The translations under genes were made by a program, and so were the position numbers. A stretch of 64,000 bases of DNA from an uncultured Lachnospiraceae bacterium. GTDB taxonomy: Bacteria > Bacillota > Clostridia > Lachnospirales > Lachnospiraceae. Each line of letters begins with the position of its first letter. Positions within the stretch are counted from its first letter, which is position 1. Positions 35,806 through 45,420 of the stretch are shown in pieces. The DNA is taken from NCBI GenBank assembly GCA_905197485.1, contig CAJJYZ010000011.1, forward strand, positions 1-64,000, given 5' to 3'. Below the pieces are notes generated by a model, which saw nothing but the letters and a program-made list of their open reading frames with translations, was not told the origin of the DNA and made no database searches.

Positions 35806-36479
35806 TGACATTCCTCCAGCTTATAGCCGACTCCATGTACGGTTGTAATCTGTGCCCGGCTTTTGAGGGAGCGCAGATGTTTTCTTAGATAATAAATATA
35901 AGTATCCAGATTCCCATCTTCCACTTCACCGTCCACACCCCAGATGCGAGCGTAAATCAGCTGTCGTGGAAGTGTCTGTCCCGGCTGCTTTAGAAAACAC
36001 TCCATGAGAAGGGCTTCCCGCTTGGAAAGGTGTATTTTATGTTCATGCGAACATAGATTTCCCTCGGACGGGTAAAATGTCAAGTCCAGAAAAGCCAAAG
36101 TATCGGTTTCCTTCCAATGAACAGGACGCCGGGAAAGGGCATAGATTCTTGCGATGAGTTCTCCGACATCGTATGGTTTTACAATATAATCATCCGCGCC
36201 GCAGTTCAGACCGGCAATTCTCTCTTCCACAGAGTCCAGGGCGGTTGCAAGAATCACAGGGGTGTGAATCTGATTTTCGCGTAAGACTTTCAGAATAGAA
36301 AGCCCATCCATACCGGGAAGCATCCGGTCCAGAATGATGGCGTCATATGCTTTTTGAAGCGCATAAAAGATAGCATCAGCCCCATTCTGAATACAATCTA
36401 CTTCAAATCCTTCGTGTTGAAGCTGCATGCGAAGCACGTCGGCAAGTTCTTTGTCATCTTCGATTATTAAAAGTCTCAT
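35802..36479 (-). CDS. OmpR-family response regulator
   Basis: The protein has 225 residues. The receiver domain has the acidic pair IIEDDKE, phospho-acceptor Asp51 (AIILDRMLPGMDG) and Lys101 in VKPYD. The C-terminal winged helix (about 125-222) ends in TTVHGVGYKLEE, typical of OmpR/PhoB. It is cotranscribed with the kinase, with an ATGA overlap. A near-perfect inverted repeat at 36532-36582 in the divergent region is a candidate binding site controlling both operons. Confidence 0.93.
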   Translation of the reverse strand: MRLLIIEDDKELADVLRMQLQHEGFEVDCIQNGADAIFYALQKAYDAIILDRMLPGMDGLSILKVLRENQIHTPVILATALDSVEERIAGLNCGADDYIVKPYDVGELIARIYALSRRPVHWKETDTLAFLDLTFYPSEGNLCSHEHKIHLSKREALLMECFLKQPGQTLPRQLIYARIWGVDGEVEDGNLDTYIYYLRKHLRSLKSRAQITTVHGVGYKLEECQ

Positions 36480-36531
36480 CGTTTTTCACTTCCAATCCCA
36501 TCAAATTTTTAATTCTAGTATATCATATATT

Positions 36532-36582
36532 TCTCAAAAAAATCTTTAAAACAAAGGAAGGAATTCTCAAGATTTTTTGAGA
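36532..36582. promoter_or_regulatory. Inverted repeat, candidate response-regulator operator
   Basis: TCTCAAAAAAATCTT (36532-36546) and AAGATTTTTTGAGA (36569-36582) are inverted copies, differing by one A. A second reading is two TTCTCAA direct repeats (36531 and 36564). It lies just upstream of the lipoprotein operon's likely -10 (TAAGAT, 36592). Confidence 0.55.
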
Positions 36583-36623
36583 TTTGCCTGATAAGATAGT
36601 AGGAAAGAAAGGGGAGAAGTGAA

Positions 36624-38846
36624 ATGAAAACAAGATATGAAAAAATATTAGCAGTCTGTATGGCGGTCACGATGCTAGGCGGGATGCTGACCGGATGTAG
36701 TGAGAAAAAGAAAGAACAGGACACGACGATTCAAGGGAGATATGTGGAGACGGAGATTGGGTTACCGGAAAAAAGCGGGACACCGATTGGTTTGACGATA
36801 GAAGAGGGAAATCCGGTGCTTTATTTTCATTCGGAAGAGACAGGAGAGTACAGAAGCAGCAGTTACAAGGGTGGAGCATGGTCGGAGCCCAAAGAGGAAG
36901 GCTGGTTACAATTGGAAGGAATGTCAGGAGATTTTCAAATAGACCAAGTGACAGTTGGAAATGATGGACATCTATACGCTGTGGTAAGCCAAGCCGAACA
37001 TGACAGGGTCTATCGGCGGATATTTGAAAAAACAGAGGATGAAAGCTTTGTGGAAGTCACTCCGGAAGAAGTGAAAAAAGAAATAGGACATACAGAAAGT
37101 CCTTTTTATCATGATATAGAGATTTTAAAAGCGAATCAAATCGCATTGGCGGATGGCAAGAACCACAGGGTAAACATCTATCAGGATGGAACGTGCATAA
37201 AAGAAATTCCTTCGCTTACGGAAATCTCGACAGAAGAGCAGGACGTGATGCGAGCAGGAAAAGAAACGCTGGCTGTTATTGGGGAAGACGGGAAGTCCAT
37301 TGATTTTTACGATACAGAAACTTTTGAGAAGAAAAATACGGTAAAGACGGAGTTTGACTTGGGAGAATGTGTGCTGATGTCCGGAGCAGATGGAAAATGG
37401 TACGTGCAGAATGCCCTTGGAATCCACAGAATCCTGGAAGAAGGCAGCATTGTGGAAACGATTTTAGATGGAAGCAATACACTTTTGAATCACAGTAACT
37501 GGTATGCGAGAAAGGTTGTAGTAGATGAGAAGGAACGGTTTTACGGACTTTTCTCCGGTAATGGGACATGGAAACTGATGCAGTATTCTTTTGATAAGAA
37601 AGCGCCGGCATCGAACAAGACTTTAACGGTGTATTCCCTGGAAGAAAGCGAGACGATTCAGCAGGCGGTGTATGAGTTCCAGAAGAAGCATCCGGATGTG
37701 AAGGTGGAATATGTGACGGCAGTTCAAGGAGAAGAGAAGGCAGACACAGAAGACATTCGGACATTGAATACAGAACTTTTAGGGGGAAAAGGAGCGGACG
37801 TTTTGATTTTGGATGGTCTTCCGGTGCAGTCTTACATCGAGAAGGGTGTTCTTTCCGATATTACGTCTGTCGGCGAGGAATTAAAGAAGCAGGGGATTCT
37901 TCCGAATGTGATTGCGAATACGGCACAGAAGGATGGAAAAATCTATGGAATTCCTGCAAGGATTCAAGTTCCGGTTCTATATGGGACGGAAGAAGAGGTT
38001 CGTGCGCTTGATAGCTTGGAAAGCCTGGGAAAATATGCGGATGAGTATTCTGACAGATTGCTGTTCGGATATACGACCCATGACATGATTGGAATGACGT
38101 TATTCAATTATTTCTATGATGAGCTTCAGAAAGAAAATAAAGCTTTGGATGAAGAAAAACTTACGGCTTTCCTGACAATCTGGAAGAACATCTGTAAAAA
38201 TGGAGGACTTCCGGAATATGAGAAGGAATATGAAGATGGTCCATCGATTTGGAAAGAGTTCGGGGCTGAGTTTCAGTCCGCACAGGAAGTGACAAGTCCA
38301 AGTATCAAGAAATTTGTGCGTTTTGCGACAATTAAAGGATTCGGTTACACAGAAATGCTTTATCCGGAAGTGGAGAAAGCGGGAATGCTTCCAGAAAGTG
38401 TGAAGGGATATTATAGACCTGCAATTACGGCAGGAATCAACGCTTCTTCTACACAACAGGAGGTTGCCGAAGAATTTCTCAAAGTACTGTTTCAAGAAAA
38501 TGTACAGAAAATCGATACATGGGAAGGTTTTCCGGTGAGTGAAAAAGTATTGGACGCCATGCCGGATGCTGTGGATGACTTGAACGATAAACAAGATTCT
38601 GCCGGATTTTCCGGAATCGATTTCGGAACAGGCAAACGATACGAGATGAGTATGAGATATCCGACAAAAGAAGAAATGAAGTCGCTTCTTACGGTGATAA
38701 AAGATTTGGATACACCATTTTCTCAGGACAGGATTGTGACGGATATTGTCTTAGAAGAACTGGAAAAATGCTATGAGGAGTCGGAAACCTCAGAAACCAT
38801 CGCACAAGAAATCTGCAAGAAAGTAGACACGTATCTGGCGGAATAA
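36624..38846 (+). CDS. Lipoprotein: beta-propeller-like region fused to solute-binding domain
   Basis: The protein has 740 residues. The signal peptide ends in lipobox LTGC with Cys25. Residues about 40-320 carry repeated strand patterns suggesting a beta-propeller-like sensor region. From about 332 (KTLTVYSLEESETI, HPDVKVEYV, GADVLILDGLPV) the sequence is a family 1 extracellular solute-binding domain, as in carbohydrate ABC importers. It heads the operon with two permeases. The N-terminal extension is unusual for a binding protein. The ligand is unknown. GGGGAGAAGTGAA precedes the ATG. Confidence 0.82.
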   Translation: MKTRYEKILAVCMAVTMLGGMLTGCSEKKKEQDTTIQGRYVETEIGLPEKSGTPIGLTIEEGNPVLYFHSEETGEYRSSSYKGGAWSEPKEEGWLQLEGMSGDFQIDQVTVGNDGHLYAVVSQAEHDRVYRRIFEKTEDESFVEVTPEEVKKEIGHTESPFYHDIEILKANQIALADGKNHRVNIYQDGTCIKEIPSLTEISTEEQDVMRAGKETLAVIGEDGKSIDFYDTETFEKKNTVKTEFDLGECVLMSGADGKWYVQNALGIHRILEEGSIVETILDGSNTLLNHSNWYARKVVVDEKERFYGLFSGNGTWKLMQYSFDKKAPASNKTLTVYSLEESETIQQAVYEFQKKHPDVKVEYVTAVQGEEKADTEDIRTLNTELLGGKGADVLILDGLPVQSYIEKGVLSDITSVGEELKKQGILPNVIANTAQKDGKIYGIPARIQVPVLYGTEEEVRALDSLESLGKYADEYSDRLLFGYTTHDMIGMTLFNYFYDELQKENKALDEEKLTAFLTIWKNICKNGGLPEYEKEYEDGPSIWKEFGAEFQSAQEVTSPSIKKFVRFATIKGFGYTEMLYPEVEKAGMLPESVKGYYRPAITAGINASSTQQEVAEEFLKVLFQENVQKIDTWEGFPVSEKVLDAMPDAVDDLNDKQDSAGFSGIDFGTGKRYEMSMRYPTKEEMKSLLTVIKDLDTPFSQDRIVTDIVLEELEKCYEESETSETIAQEICKKVDTYLAE

Positions 38847-38868
38847 GAAAGAAACGGGAGGCAGGAGC

Positions 38869-39717
38869 ATGAGAAAGAAACGGGAGAAAACAGCATATTT
38901 ATTCTTGCTTCCCAGTCTCTTGGGGACGACAATTTTTGTATTTCTTCCATTTCTGGATGTGATACGGCGGTCTTTTTTTCAGGCGGTCGGAGGTGTGTTC
39001 GTAGGACTTGAGAATTATCAGGAGGTACTGAAAAATGCGGCGTTTCAGCAGGCATTGTCCAATACCGGGAGATTTCTGATTGTCTGCATTCCATTGCTGC
39101 TATGCAGTTCCTTCGGGATGGCGCTTTGGATTTATCATCTTCCGGTCGGAAAGCAGCTTATGGAAAGTGTGTGTCTGCTTCCGATGGCAATTCCGGTGGC
39201 TTCGGTTGTCGTATTTTGGAAGCTCCTGTTTCATGAAAACGGAGTTCTGACGCAAATGGCAGAGTGGTTTGGATATACGGGAAAAGACTGGATAAATACA
39301 GACGCGGCGTTTTGGATATTGATTTTCACATATTTGTGGAAGAATCTCGGATATGATGTTGTACTTTGGATTGCCGGTCTGGCGTCCATTCCAACCGAGC
39401 ACTATGAGGCGGCGCGGGTGGATGGAGCGGGAGCATGCCAAAGCTTTTGGAACATCACGCTTCCGCAGATGACAGGAAGCTTTTGGATGATAGGTATTTT
39501 GTCATTTATCAACGCCTTTCGGGTATTTCGGGAAGCCTATCTGATTGCGGGAGATTACCCGCATGAAAGTATCTATATGCTTCAGCACCTTTTTAATAAC
39601 TGGTTTGTGAAGTTGGATATTCAGAAGATGAGCGCGGCGGCAGTAATGGCAGCGGCTGTCATTGGCGGTATCTTTGTGATTTTGCAATGGCGGATGGAGA
39701 AGGAGAAGAGGCTATGA
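38869..39717 (+). CDS. Carbohydrate-type ABC permease (MalF/UgpA class)
   Basis: The protein has 282 residues with six TM helices. The cytoplasmic EAA loop reads EAARVDGAGACQSFWNITLP, which docks an ATPase. FLLPSLLGTTIFVFLPF is the usual first helix of this class. It ends in an ATGA overlap with the second permease, so the two are translated together. No ATPase gene is in the operon, so a shared MsmK-type ATPase from elsewhere would be needed. Confidence 0.88.
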   Translation: MRKKREKTAYLFLLPSLLGTTIFVFLPFLDVIRRSFFQAVGGVFVGLENYQEVLKNAAFQQALSNTGRFLIVCIPLLLCSSFGMALWIYHLPVGKQLMESVCLLPMAIPVASVVVFWKLLFHENGVLTQMAEWFGYTGKDWINTDAAFWILIFTYLWKNLGYDVVLWIAGLASIPTEHYEAARVDGAGACQSFWNITLPQMTGSFWMIGILSFINAFRVFREAYLIAGDYPHESIYMLQHLFNNWFVKLDIQKMSAAAVMAAAVIGGIFVILQWRMEKEKRL

Positions 39718-40562
39718 GGAAATATTTGGCGCGGTGGCATTATATATTTCTCGTTATGATTGGAATCGTGATGATAAGTCCGTTGCTTCTGATGTTTACA
39801 AATTCATTTTTGGGTCTTCGGGAAATTGTGGAGGCATATGGAGGCGTACTTGGTGGAAGCGAAGAAGAGGTACATCTGCGGATTCTTCCGCAATATATGA
39901 CGCTTCGACCTTATGTGGAACTGCTTTTTGATTCCCCTGATTTTTTTGTGATGTTTTGGAATTCATGCAGGCAGGTATTTTCGATTCTTGCAGGACAGCT
40001 TTTCATTAGTATCCCTGCGGCATGGGCGTTTGCGAGATTTGAATTCAGGGGGAGAAAGGGATTGTTTTTCCTTTATATGCTGTTGATGATTCTGCCTTTT
40101 CAGGTGACGATGGTTTCTCATTATGAAGTATTGTCATCCTTATCGCTCATAGATACCCACTGGGCATTGATTCTGCCGGGGATATTTTCTACGTTTCCGG
40201 TGTTTCTTGTGGAAAAGTTCTTTCAGGCGATTCCGGAATCTATGATAGAAGCGGCAAGAGTGGACGGAGCAGGAGAGTTTTCCATCTTTCTTCGAATCGG
40301 GCTCCCGCTTGGAATGCCGGGTGTCATGTCTTCTTGCATTTTGTGTTTTTTAGAATACTGGAATGCGATTGAGGCGCCGATGACATTTTTAAAGACGAAG
40401 TCAAAACTTCCGTTGTCTTTGTATTTGCCGGAGATTACGACAGACCAGTTGAGTGTGTCTTTTGTGGCATCGGTTGTCATGATGATACCGGCGCTTTTGA
40501 TTTTTCTCTGGGGACGGGACTATTTGCAGCAGGGAATTGAAGCGTCGGGATTAAAAGAATAG
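39714..40562 (+). CDS. Carbohydrate-type ABC permease (MalG/UgpE class)
   Basis: The protein has 282 residues, six TM helices. The EAA loop is EAARVDGAGEFSIFLRIGLP. Typical class features include ISPLLLMFTNSF in the first helix and PAAWAFARFEFRGR. ATG 39714 sits in the ATGA overlap with the first permease and follows GGAGAAGAG. It pairs with 38869-39717 to form the membrane channel for the lipoprotein at 36624. Confidence 0.88.
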   Translation: MRKYLARWHYIFLVMIGIVMISPLLLMFTNSFLGLREIVEAYGGVLGGSEEEVHLRILPQYMTLRPYVELLFDSPDFFVMFWNSCRQVFSILAGQLFISIPAAWAFARFEFRGRKGLFFLYMLLMILPFQVTMVSHYEVLSSLSLIDTHWALILPGIFSTFPVFLVEKFFQAIPESMIEAARVDGAGEFSIFLRIGLPLGMPGVMSSCILCFLEYWNAIEAPMTFLKTKSKLPLSLYLPEITTDQLSVSFVASVVMMIPALLIFLWGRDYLQQGIEASGLKE

Positions 40563-40572
40563 GAGCAGGAGA

Positions 40573-41682
40573 ATGAGGAAAAAACAGATTTTAAAAGGAA
40601 TCGTTTATTTTTTCGCAGGTATGTGCATTTGTACATTGATTGCGAAACAGGCTTCGGCAATGACAGTTGCAAAGGTATACACAGAAACGATGAAAAGCGG
40701 CGGTCTTGTGAAAAAGATAGAAGGAAGCGGGGAAATTGTGGCGGCAGACAGAAGTTTTCAATCTCTTCCGGAAGGACAGAAGATAGGAAAAATCCTTGTG
40801 AAAACCGGTACGAAAGTGGAAAAAGGGACAGCCGTTATTCAGTTGGATATGGAATATCTGAATCAGAAGCTTACCGAGCAGAGAAGGGAAGTAGAAAAGG
40901 TAAAACTGGAGCTGGAGCAGCAGAAGCTGACTGCAAAACATGAACTGAAACAATACGAAACGACAGAAGAGGGCGAAGCAGACGTAGAAGAGAAGAAATA
41001 TCAGAAGCAGCTTGCCTCATTGCAACAGGACACCTTGCAGCTTACATTAAAAAGTCAGAGAGAGCAGTTGGAGCGTTTGGAAACATTGCAAAGGGCAAAG
41101 GGCGTACTTTATTCAGAGCATTCGGGAATGTTAGAGACAATTAACGCAACGGAAGGTGCGATTACAACAGGAGCAGAGCAGATTGTTTTGGAAAACGGAA
41201 TCCAGGAAGTGTGTGGGCTAGTCTCGGATACGGCGTTAGGAACGCTGAAAGAAGGAATGGAAGTTGCTGTTCTTGTGTCCGGAGATTCGGAAAGGAATCA
41301 GGTTATAATAGAACGGTTTGGTGTGAACGAGGAAGGGAATACGGTGTGGTATGGGAAATTTCCTGCACAGGAAGAAGCGCAAGGATATCGGACGAAAACA
41401 AAGATTACATATATTTATGAAGAAAAAACTTTGGGAGAGTATGAGAAGCTGATTCCGCTGACGGCGCTTCAGGAAGAAAAAAACAGCGCGTATGTGCTTA
41501 TTACGGAAGTGCGGGACGGAATACTGGGAGAACAGTATATGGCGAAGAAGGTTTCGGTGACAGTCATAGACCGGGATGAGGAATATGCGGCGGTTCAGAC
41601 TTCAATGCCTTCAGACGCACGAATCATTACGGGGACGAATAAATATGTAGAGGATGGTGACAGAGTACGGCTGGAAGAATAA
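40573..41682 (+). CDS. HlyD/RND-type membrane fusion (adaptor) protein
   Basis: The protein has 369 residues. An N-terminal signal or anchor helix is followed by a biotinyl-lipoyl-like half-motif (GKILVKTGTKVEKGTAVIQL), a long coiled coil (about 95-180) and a beta-barrel region. This is the order of periplasmic adaptor proteins of efflux pumps. In Gram-positives such proteins work with MacB-type ABC exporters. The next gene is MacB-core-like but has no ATPase domain, and none is seen nearby. GGAGCAGGAGA precedes the ATG. Confidence 0.8.
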   Translation: MRKKQILKGIVYFFAGMCICTLIAKQASAMTVAKVYTETMKSGGLVKKIEGSGEIVAADRSFQSLPEGQKIGKILVKTGTKVEKGTAVIQLDMEYLNQKLTEQRREVEKVKLELEQQKLTAKHELKQYETTEEGEADVEEKKYQKQLASLQQDTLQLTLKSQREQLERLETLQRAKGVLYSEHSGMLETINATEGAITTGAEQIVLENGIQEVCGLVSDTALGTLKEGMEVAVLVSGDSERNQVIIERFGVNEEGNTVWYGKFPAQEEAQGYRTKTKITYIYEEKTLGEYEKLIPLTALQEEKNSAYVLITEVRDGILGEQYMAKKVSVTVIDRDEEYAAVQTSMPSDARIITGTNKYVEDGDRVRLEE

Positions 41683-41690
41683 AAGTATGG

Positions 41691-42728
41691 ATGAAGCTTA
41701 TGATAATCAGTTTTGCGATATGTTTTCTTGTAGGGAGCACGTTTTGGTTTTATGGAAAACTTTCGAAGGTGCGGGGAACATATGGTTTTTACTATGAAGA
41801 AGCCTGTATCACGAGACAGCAAATGGATAGTTTTTGGGAGATAAAAGAGGGAGGCATCCATGAAAAGATTGAGGATATTGCCCTTTATTGCACGAAAAAA
41901 GGCGTAGAATATCGGAATACAGATTTCAACAGAAGTTTGGAAGGGGAAGAAATCGAAGCAGCAGGAAACATGGGGCTGCTGGCAGGCGGGAGGTTGTGTG
42001 AAGGTGGATTGGTTTCCCCGTATGACAGAAAGGGATGTGTCATCAGTAAAGAGCTGTCTTATCAATTGTTTGGAACGACTTCCGGAATAGGAGAGGAACT
42101 TTTCCTATCAGAAAAAGGAGCAGAGAATGAGGAGGAAAAATCATATATTGTACGGGGAATTTTAGATACGCGGGATATTCTCTGTATCGTACAAGGAGAC
42201 GATAAAAGCATGTATCCATATATAAGGGTAAAGGTGAAGGACATTCCGCTGTCGGTTGTGAAACAAGAACTGGCATCTGTCCTACCAATGGAAATTTCCT
42301 GGTACTTTGAGGGAGATTTTTATGTTGGAATGGGGAGGATTTTTTTATGTTTGCCTTTGTGGGGCATTTTATTCCGCTTGCTCACTCTTATAAGAAGAAA
42401 GATGGAGCAGAAGAAAAATTTGCGGGCATATCCGGTATTTCAAATGATAGTTCCATTTGTATGGATTGCCGGAATCGCAGGCTTATTGTTACTCAGCCTT
42501 CGATTTTCAGATGATTATATTCCGACTGCATGGTCAGATTTTGAATTTTTCTCTACACTTTTTCGCGAGAAGGCAGAGATGGTGTTTCTTCTTTTGAAAA
42601 GGGAATGGCAGTTGCCGGATATGGGAATCTTTTTTAATCTTCTTGGAATTATCGGGTGTTCTGTTTTATGGATGCATCTTCAGAAAACTTTAGAAAAATC
42701 CATCTTGCGAATGAGAAAACGTGTGTGA
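41691..42728 (+). CDS. MacB-core-like membrane protein without ATPase
   Basis: The protein has 345 residues. One N-terminal TM helix, an extracytoplasmic domain of about 200 residues (KGCVISKELSYQLFG, YIVRGILDTRD resemble the MacB periplasmic core) and about three further TM helices make up the protein. This is the shape of a shrunken MacB/FtsX-type permease. The ribosome site is weak, so the exact start (41691 or 41700) is uncertain. Function with the HlyD-like protein is inferred from adjacency. Confidence 0.6.
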   Translation: MKLMIISFAICFLVGSTFWFYGKLSKVRGTYGFYYEEACITRQQMDSFWEIKEGGIHEKIEDIALYCTKKGVEYRNTDFNRSLEGEEIEAAGNMGLLAGGRLCEGGLVSPYDRKGCVISKELSYQLFGTTSGIGEELFLSEKGAENEEEKSYIVRGILDTRDILCIVQGDDKSMYPYIRVKVKDIPLSVVKQELASVLPMEISWYFEGDFYVGMGRIFLCLPLWGILFRLLTLIRRKMEQKKNLRAYPVFQMIVPFVWIAGIAGLLLLSLRFSDDYIPTAWSDFEFFSTLFREKAEMVFLLLKREWQLPDMGIFFNLLGIIGCSVLWMHLQKTLEKSILRMRKRV

Positions 42729-42764
42729 TATAGTTGGAACATAAAAGATGAGGAGGGACAGCTT

Positions 42765-43265
42765 ATGACATACGAAAAACTTTCCAAACAGGCGCTGGGA
42801 TGTATGTATACGGCGGAAATCATTGGAGATGTCATTTTTCTTATGATTCTGGGGGCAGTCAATTATTTCTGGCTGATTCCTAAAGATATCGGAATCGGGA
42901 AATTGATTTCTGTAGCGTTGGCTGTATATGCAGTAGTGGCTATGACTGTGGAACCTTATTTCCGATATCATCGTTATCGCTACTGTATCACTGAAGAATG
43001 TATCGATGTCAGAGAAGGATATTTGTTTGTCAAACGACACATTGTTCCGATTGAACGTCTCCACAAATTGGAAACGTCCAAGGGGCCGATTGACCAGATA
43101 TTCCATGTGGCAAAAGTGACGGTGACTACGGCAGGGGGAGATGTGACGCTTCGGTTTCTGGAAGAAGAGAAGGCAGAGAAGATAGCCGAAAGTCTTCAGA
43201 AACGTATCAATGAGATTGTGAAAGAACAGAGGGAAGAGAATGGAGAAAAAGATTCGATTTCGTAA
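42765..43265 (+). CDS. Bacterial PH-domain membrane protein (YdbS-like)
   Basis: The protein has 166 residues, with two TM helices (about 20-40 and 46-66) followed by a bPH2 domain, seen in RYRYCITEECIDVREGYLF and the VPIERLHKLETSKGPIDQIF stretch typical of YdbS/DUF304. It overlaps the next, larger PH-domain gene by 26 bp, the standard ydbS-ydbT arrangement. The molecular role of the pair is unknown; Bacillus ydbST affects antimicrobial resistance. Confidence 0.82.
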   Translation: MTYEKLSKQALGCMYTAEIIGDVIFLMILGAVNYFWLIPKDIGIGKLISVALAVYAVVAMTVEPYFRYHRYRYCITEECIDVREGYLFVKRHIVPIERLHKLETSKGPIDQIFHVAKVTVTTAGGDVTLRFLEEEKAEKIAESLQKRINEIVKEQREENGEKDSIS

Positions 43266-44718
43266 TCACATTTCGGTGATATTGGAACAGCTTGGAGCAG
43301 CCTTTGGAATTCTTCTCGTCTTATTCATTACAAATATTGATGATTTGCTTGACTATATAGAAGGCGGGACAGCAGAGGAACTTAGTACGACAGCTTTCAT
43401 AGGAGGAATGATACTATTTACCGTTCTTGTTTGCTCCTTGTTGTATCAGTGGATTGTCTGGGCGAAAACGTATATTTCTATCTGCGATAACAGCATTGTA
43501 ATTGAGAGAAATACGATAAATAAGAAGAAAAATACAATCGGTATCAAAAATATTTCGAACGTAAACACAGAGCAAAACCTGTTAGAGATGCTTCTCGGAA
43601 CGTGTAAAGTAAAATTGGATACGAACACTATGTCTACTTCGGACAAGACAGATGTGAAAATCGTATTGAAAAAGGCAGACGCCGAGCAATTCCGATTTTA
43701 TGTGATGAAGTTGCTGCAGGGAGAAAATGCAGAAAGGGAAGAGAAAACTGAGGAAGAAGAGAATGCGTGGTCGATTCAAACAGATTTTGCCGATATTTTT
43801 ATTCATGGGCTCTTTTCCATTAATTTGCTTTCCATATTCGTAGTGCTCGGATGCCTCGTAGCGGTAGTTGGTATGGTGGCTCAGGTAGTAGGTTCTGTGA
43901 AAGCCGGAGAGAGTATCGGACAAATGCTAGTGAGTTTTCTTATGCTTATTATCGTATTGGGTTCTGCCATATGGGATATTATGAAAGGATTTATCCGATA
44001 TTATGATTTTAAAATCAAGCGGAATGACGAGAAATTATATATTCGTTATGGAGTTTTGAAGAAGGTGAATTATACGATTCCGATAGAAACGATTAGTGCG
44101 CTCAAGATAAAACAAACTTTTTTTGCGAGACTGACCGGACGATTTATGGCAGAGATTGTGAATATTGGAATGGGTGATGATGCGTCGGAAACGGAAGCTT
44201 TTTTCCTTCCATACTGTAAAAAGGGCAAGATGGAGGAGAGAATCCGGCTATTGCTTCCGGAATTTTCAGAGGCATTGCAGATGGAGACAAAGAGACAGCC
44301 AAAGCGTGTGTGGATTGCCTGGATTTGGCCTATCTTTCTCTTTGCAGTATTCCTCGTAACAGGAACGATAACGTCGATTGTTTATTCCCCGGAATTTCAA
44401 ACAGAAATTCTGTGGGGTGTGTCTGCTTTCTGCGTGTTGACAATGTTCTTCTTAGCTGCGCACTATCTGACCGCGGGTGTTTCTGTGGGAGACGATTATA
44501 TGGCTATTGCAAACGGATATTTCGGAAGAGTATTTTGCTACATCTCTTATAGAGATATTCAATATTTGGAATTCTCTCAGAATATATTTGCAAATTGTGT
44601 GAAATTGCAAAAAGGAGGCGTTCATTTACTTGCCGCCTCTGCAAATCGGGAACAGACAATACCATATATTTCTATGGAAGAAGGAGAGAAAATCAAAGAA
44701 AAGATTCTGATTCGATAG
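43240..44718 (+). CDS. Tandem PH-domain membrane protein (YdbT-like)
   Basis: The protein has 492 residues with about six TM helices. Two or three bPH2 segments can be seen: one near 80-140 (NSIVIERNTINKKKNTIGI), one near 250-330 (KLYIRYGVLKKVNYTIPIET) and one near the C terminus (DDYMAIANGYFGRVFCYISY). YdbT-like proteins have the same layout. It overlaps the ydbS-like gene by 26 bp and ends the operon that begins at 36624. A strong hairpin follows. Confidence 0.82.
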   Translation: MEKKIRFRNHISVILEQLGAAFGILLVLFITNIDDLLDYIEGGTAEELSTTAFIGGMILFTVLVCSLLYQWIVWAKTYISICDNSIVIERNTINKKKNTIGIKNISNVNTEQNLLEMLLGTCKVKLDTNTMSTSDKTDVKIVLKKADAEQFRFYVMKLLQGENAEREEKTEEEENAWSIQTDFADIFIHGLFSINLLSIFVVLGCLVAVVGMVAQVVGSVKAGESIGQMLVSFLMLIIVLGSAIWDIMKGFIRYYDFKIKRNDEKLYIRYGVLKKVNYTIPIETISALKIKQTFFARLTGRFMAEIVNIGMGDDASETEAFFLPYCKKGKMEERIRLLLPEFSEALQMETKRQPKRVWIAWIWPIFLFAVFLVTGTITSIVYSPEFQTEILWGVSAFCVLTMFFLAAHYLTAGVSVGDDYMAIANGYFGRVFCYISYRDIQYLEFSQNIFANCVKLQKGGVHLLAASANREQTIPYISMEEGEKIKEKILIR

Positions 44719-44722
44719 ACGA

Positions 44723-44755
44723 ATGGGAGATGACGGTTTTGGATGTCATCTCCCA
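44723..44755. terminator. Hairpin ending the PH-domain operon
   Basis: A perfect 12-bp stem, ATGGGAGATGAC (44723-44734) with GTCATCTCCCAT (44744-44755). It lacks a proper T run, so termination may be weak. Confidence 0.55.
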
Positions 44756-44764
44756 TAAAATCTC

Positions 44765-45274
44765 TTAAATGCTATATTTTTGAAATAGCTCTTCTCTAAA
44801 ATCAGAGTCATTGGCAATTTTAAGAATCCAGTCTGTTTTTCCTTCTTCTGACAGTTTTATAATTAATTTGCTATAGCGCTCGTTTGCTGTTTCAATTCCA
44901 AGTTCAAGCCCCTCATTTACACCATCTTGATAAAAATCATCCAAAGCTTTACACATATTGACAGTGACCTCCTTTTTCTCTAACTCTCTTAATTGTAGTT
45001 CTGAACCTAAAAATACTTTTGCTGCGTTGTAGGAATCTGCATCTATATTTTCGAAAAATGCGTGATTTTCCTGGACATATTCCAATAATTTTTCTTTATC
45101 TCCTTTATATTTTAGCATGCCGAGAATCTGATGTAAATCTGTATGAAGACAGTTTTTGTCTGCTAATTCTTTCGTATTCACGAGATTAATTTTATAGTTG
45201 GGGATATAGGAATGAAATTTCTTATATTCTTCATCAGAAAGCCAAATACTAATCGAGGTATCATGTTTTCCCAT
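44765..45274 (-). pseudogene. Rpn-family gene with the nuclease core deleted
   Basis: The 169-residue frame keeps a good ribosome site (AGAAAGGAAAACTT) and the usual first residues MGKHDTSISIWLSD, then jumps straight to the middle of the family (YKKFHSYIPNYKINLV) and on to the C-terminal part (MCKALDDFYQDGVNEGLELG). The PD-(D/E)XK nuclease core of about 130 residues is missing. The join is in frame, so a stable C-terminal-domain protein may still be made. The family is abundant and variable in Lachnospiraceae. A tail of another member opens the window. Confidence 0.65.
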
Positions 45275-45420
45275 AAGTTTTCCTTTCTGTAATATAGTGC
45301 GAAGTGCACAGACAAGTTAATAAAATACACTTTAAATGAAATAGATTCATAGATAAAATAAGAAGATGATTTATACACATAGTGTAACAAAAGACAAAGA
45401 AGAAGTCAACAAATAAATGA

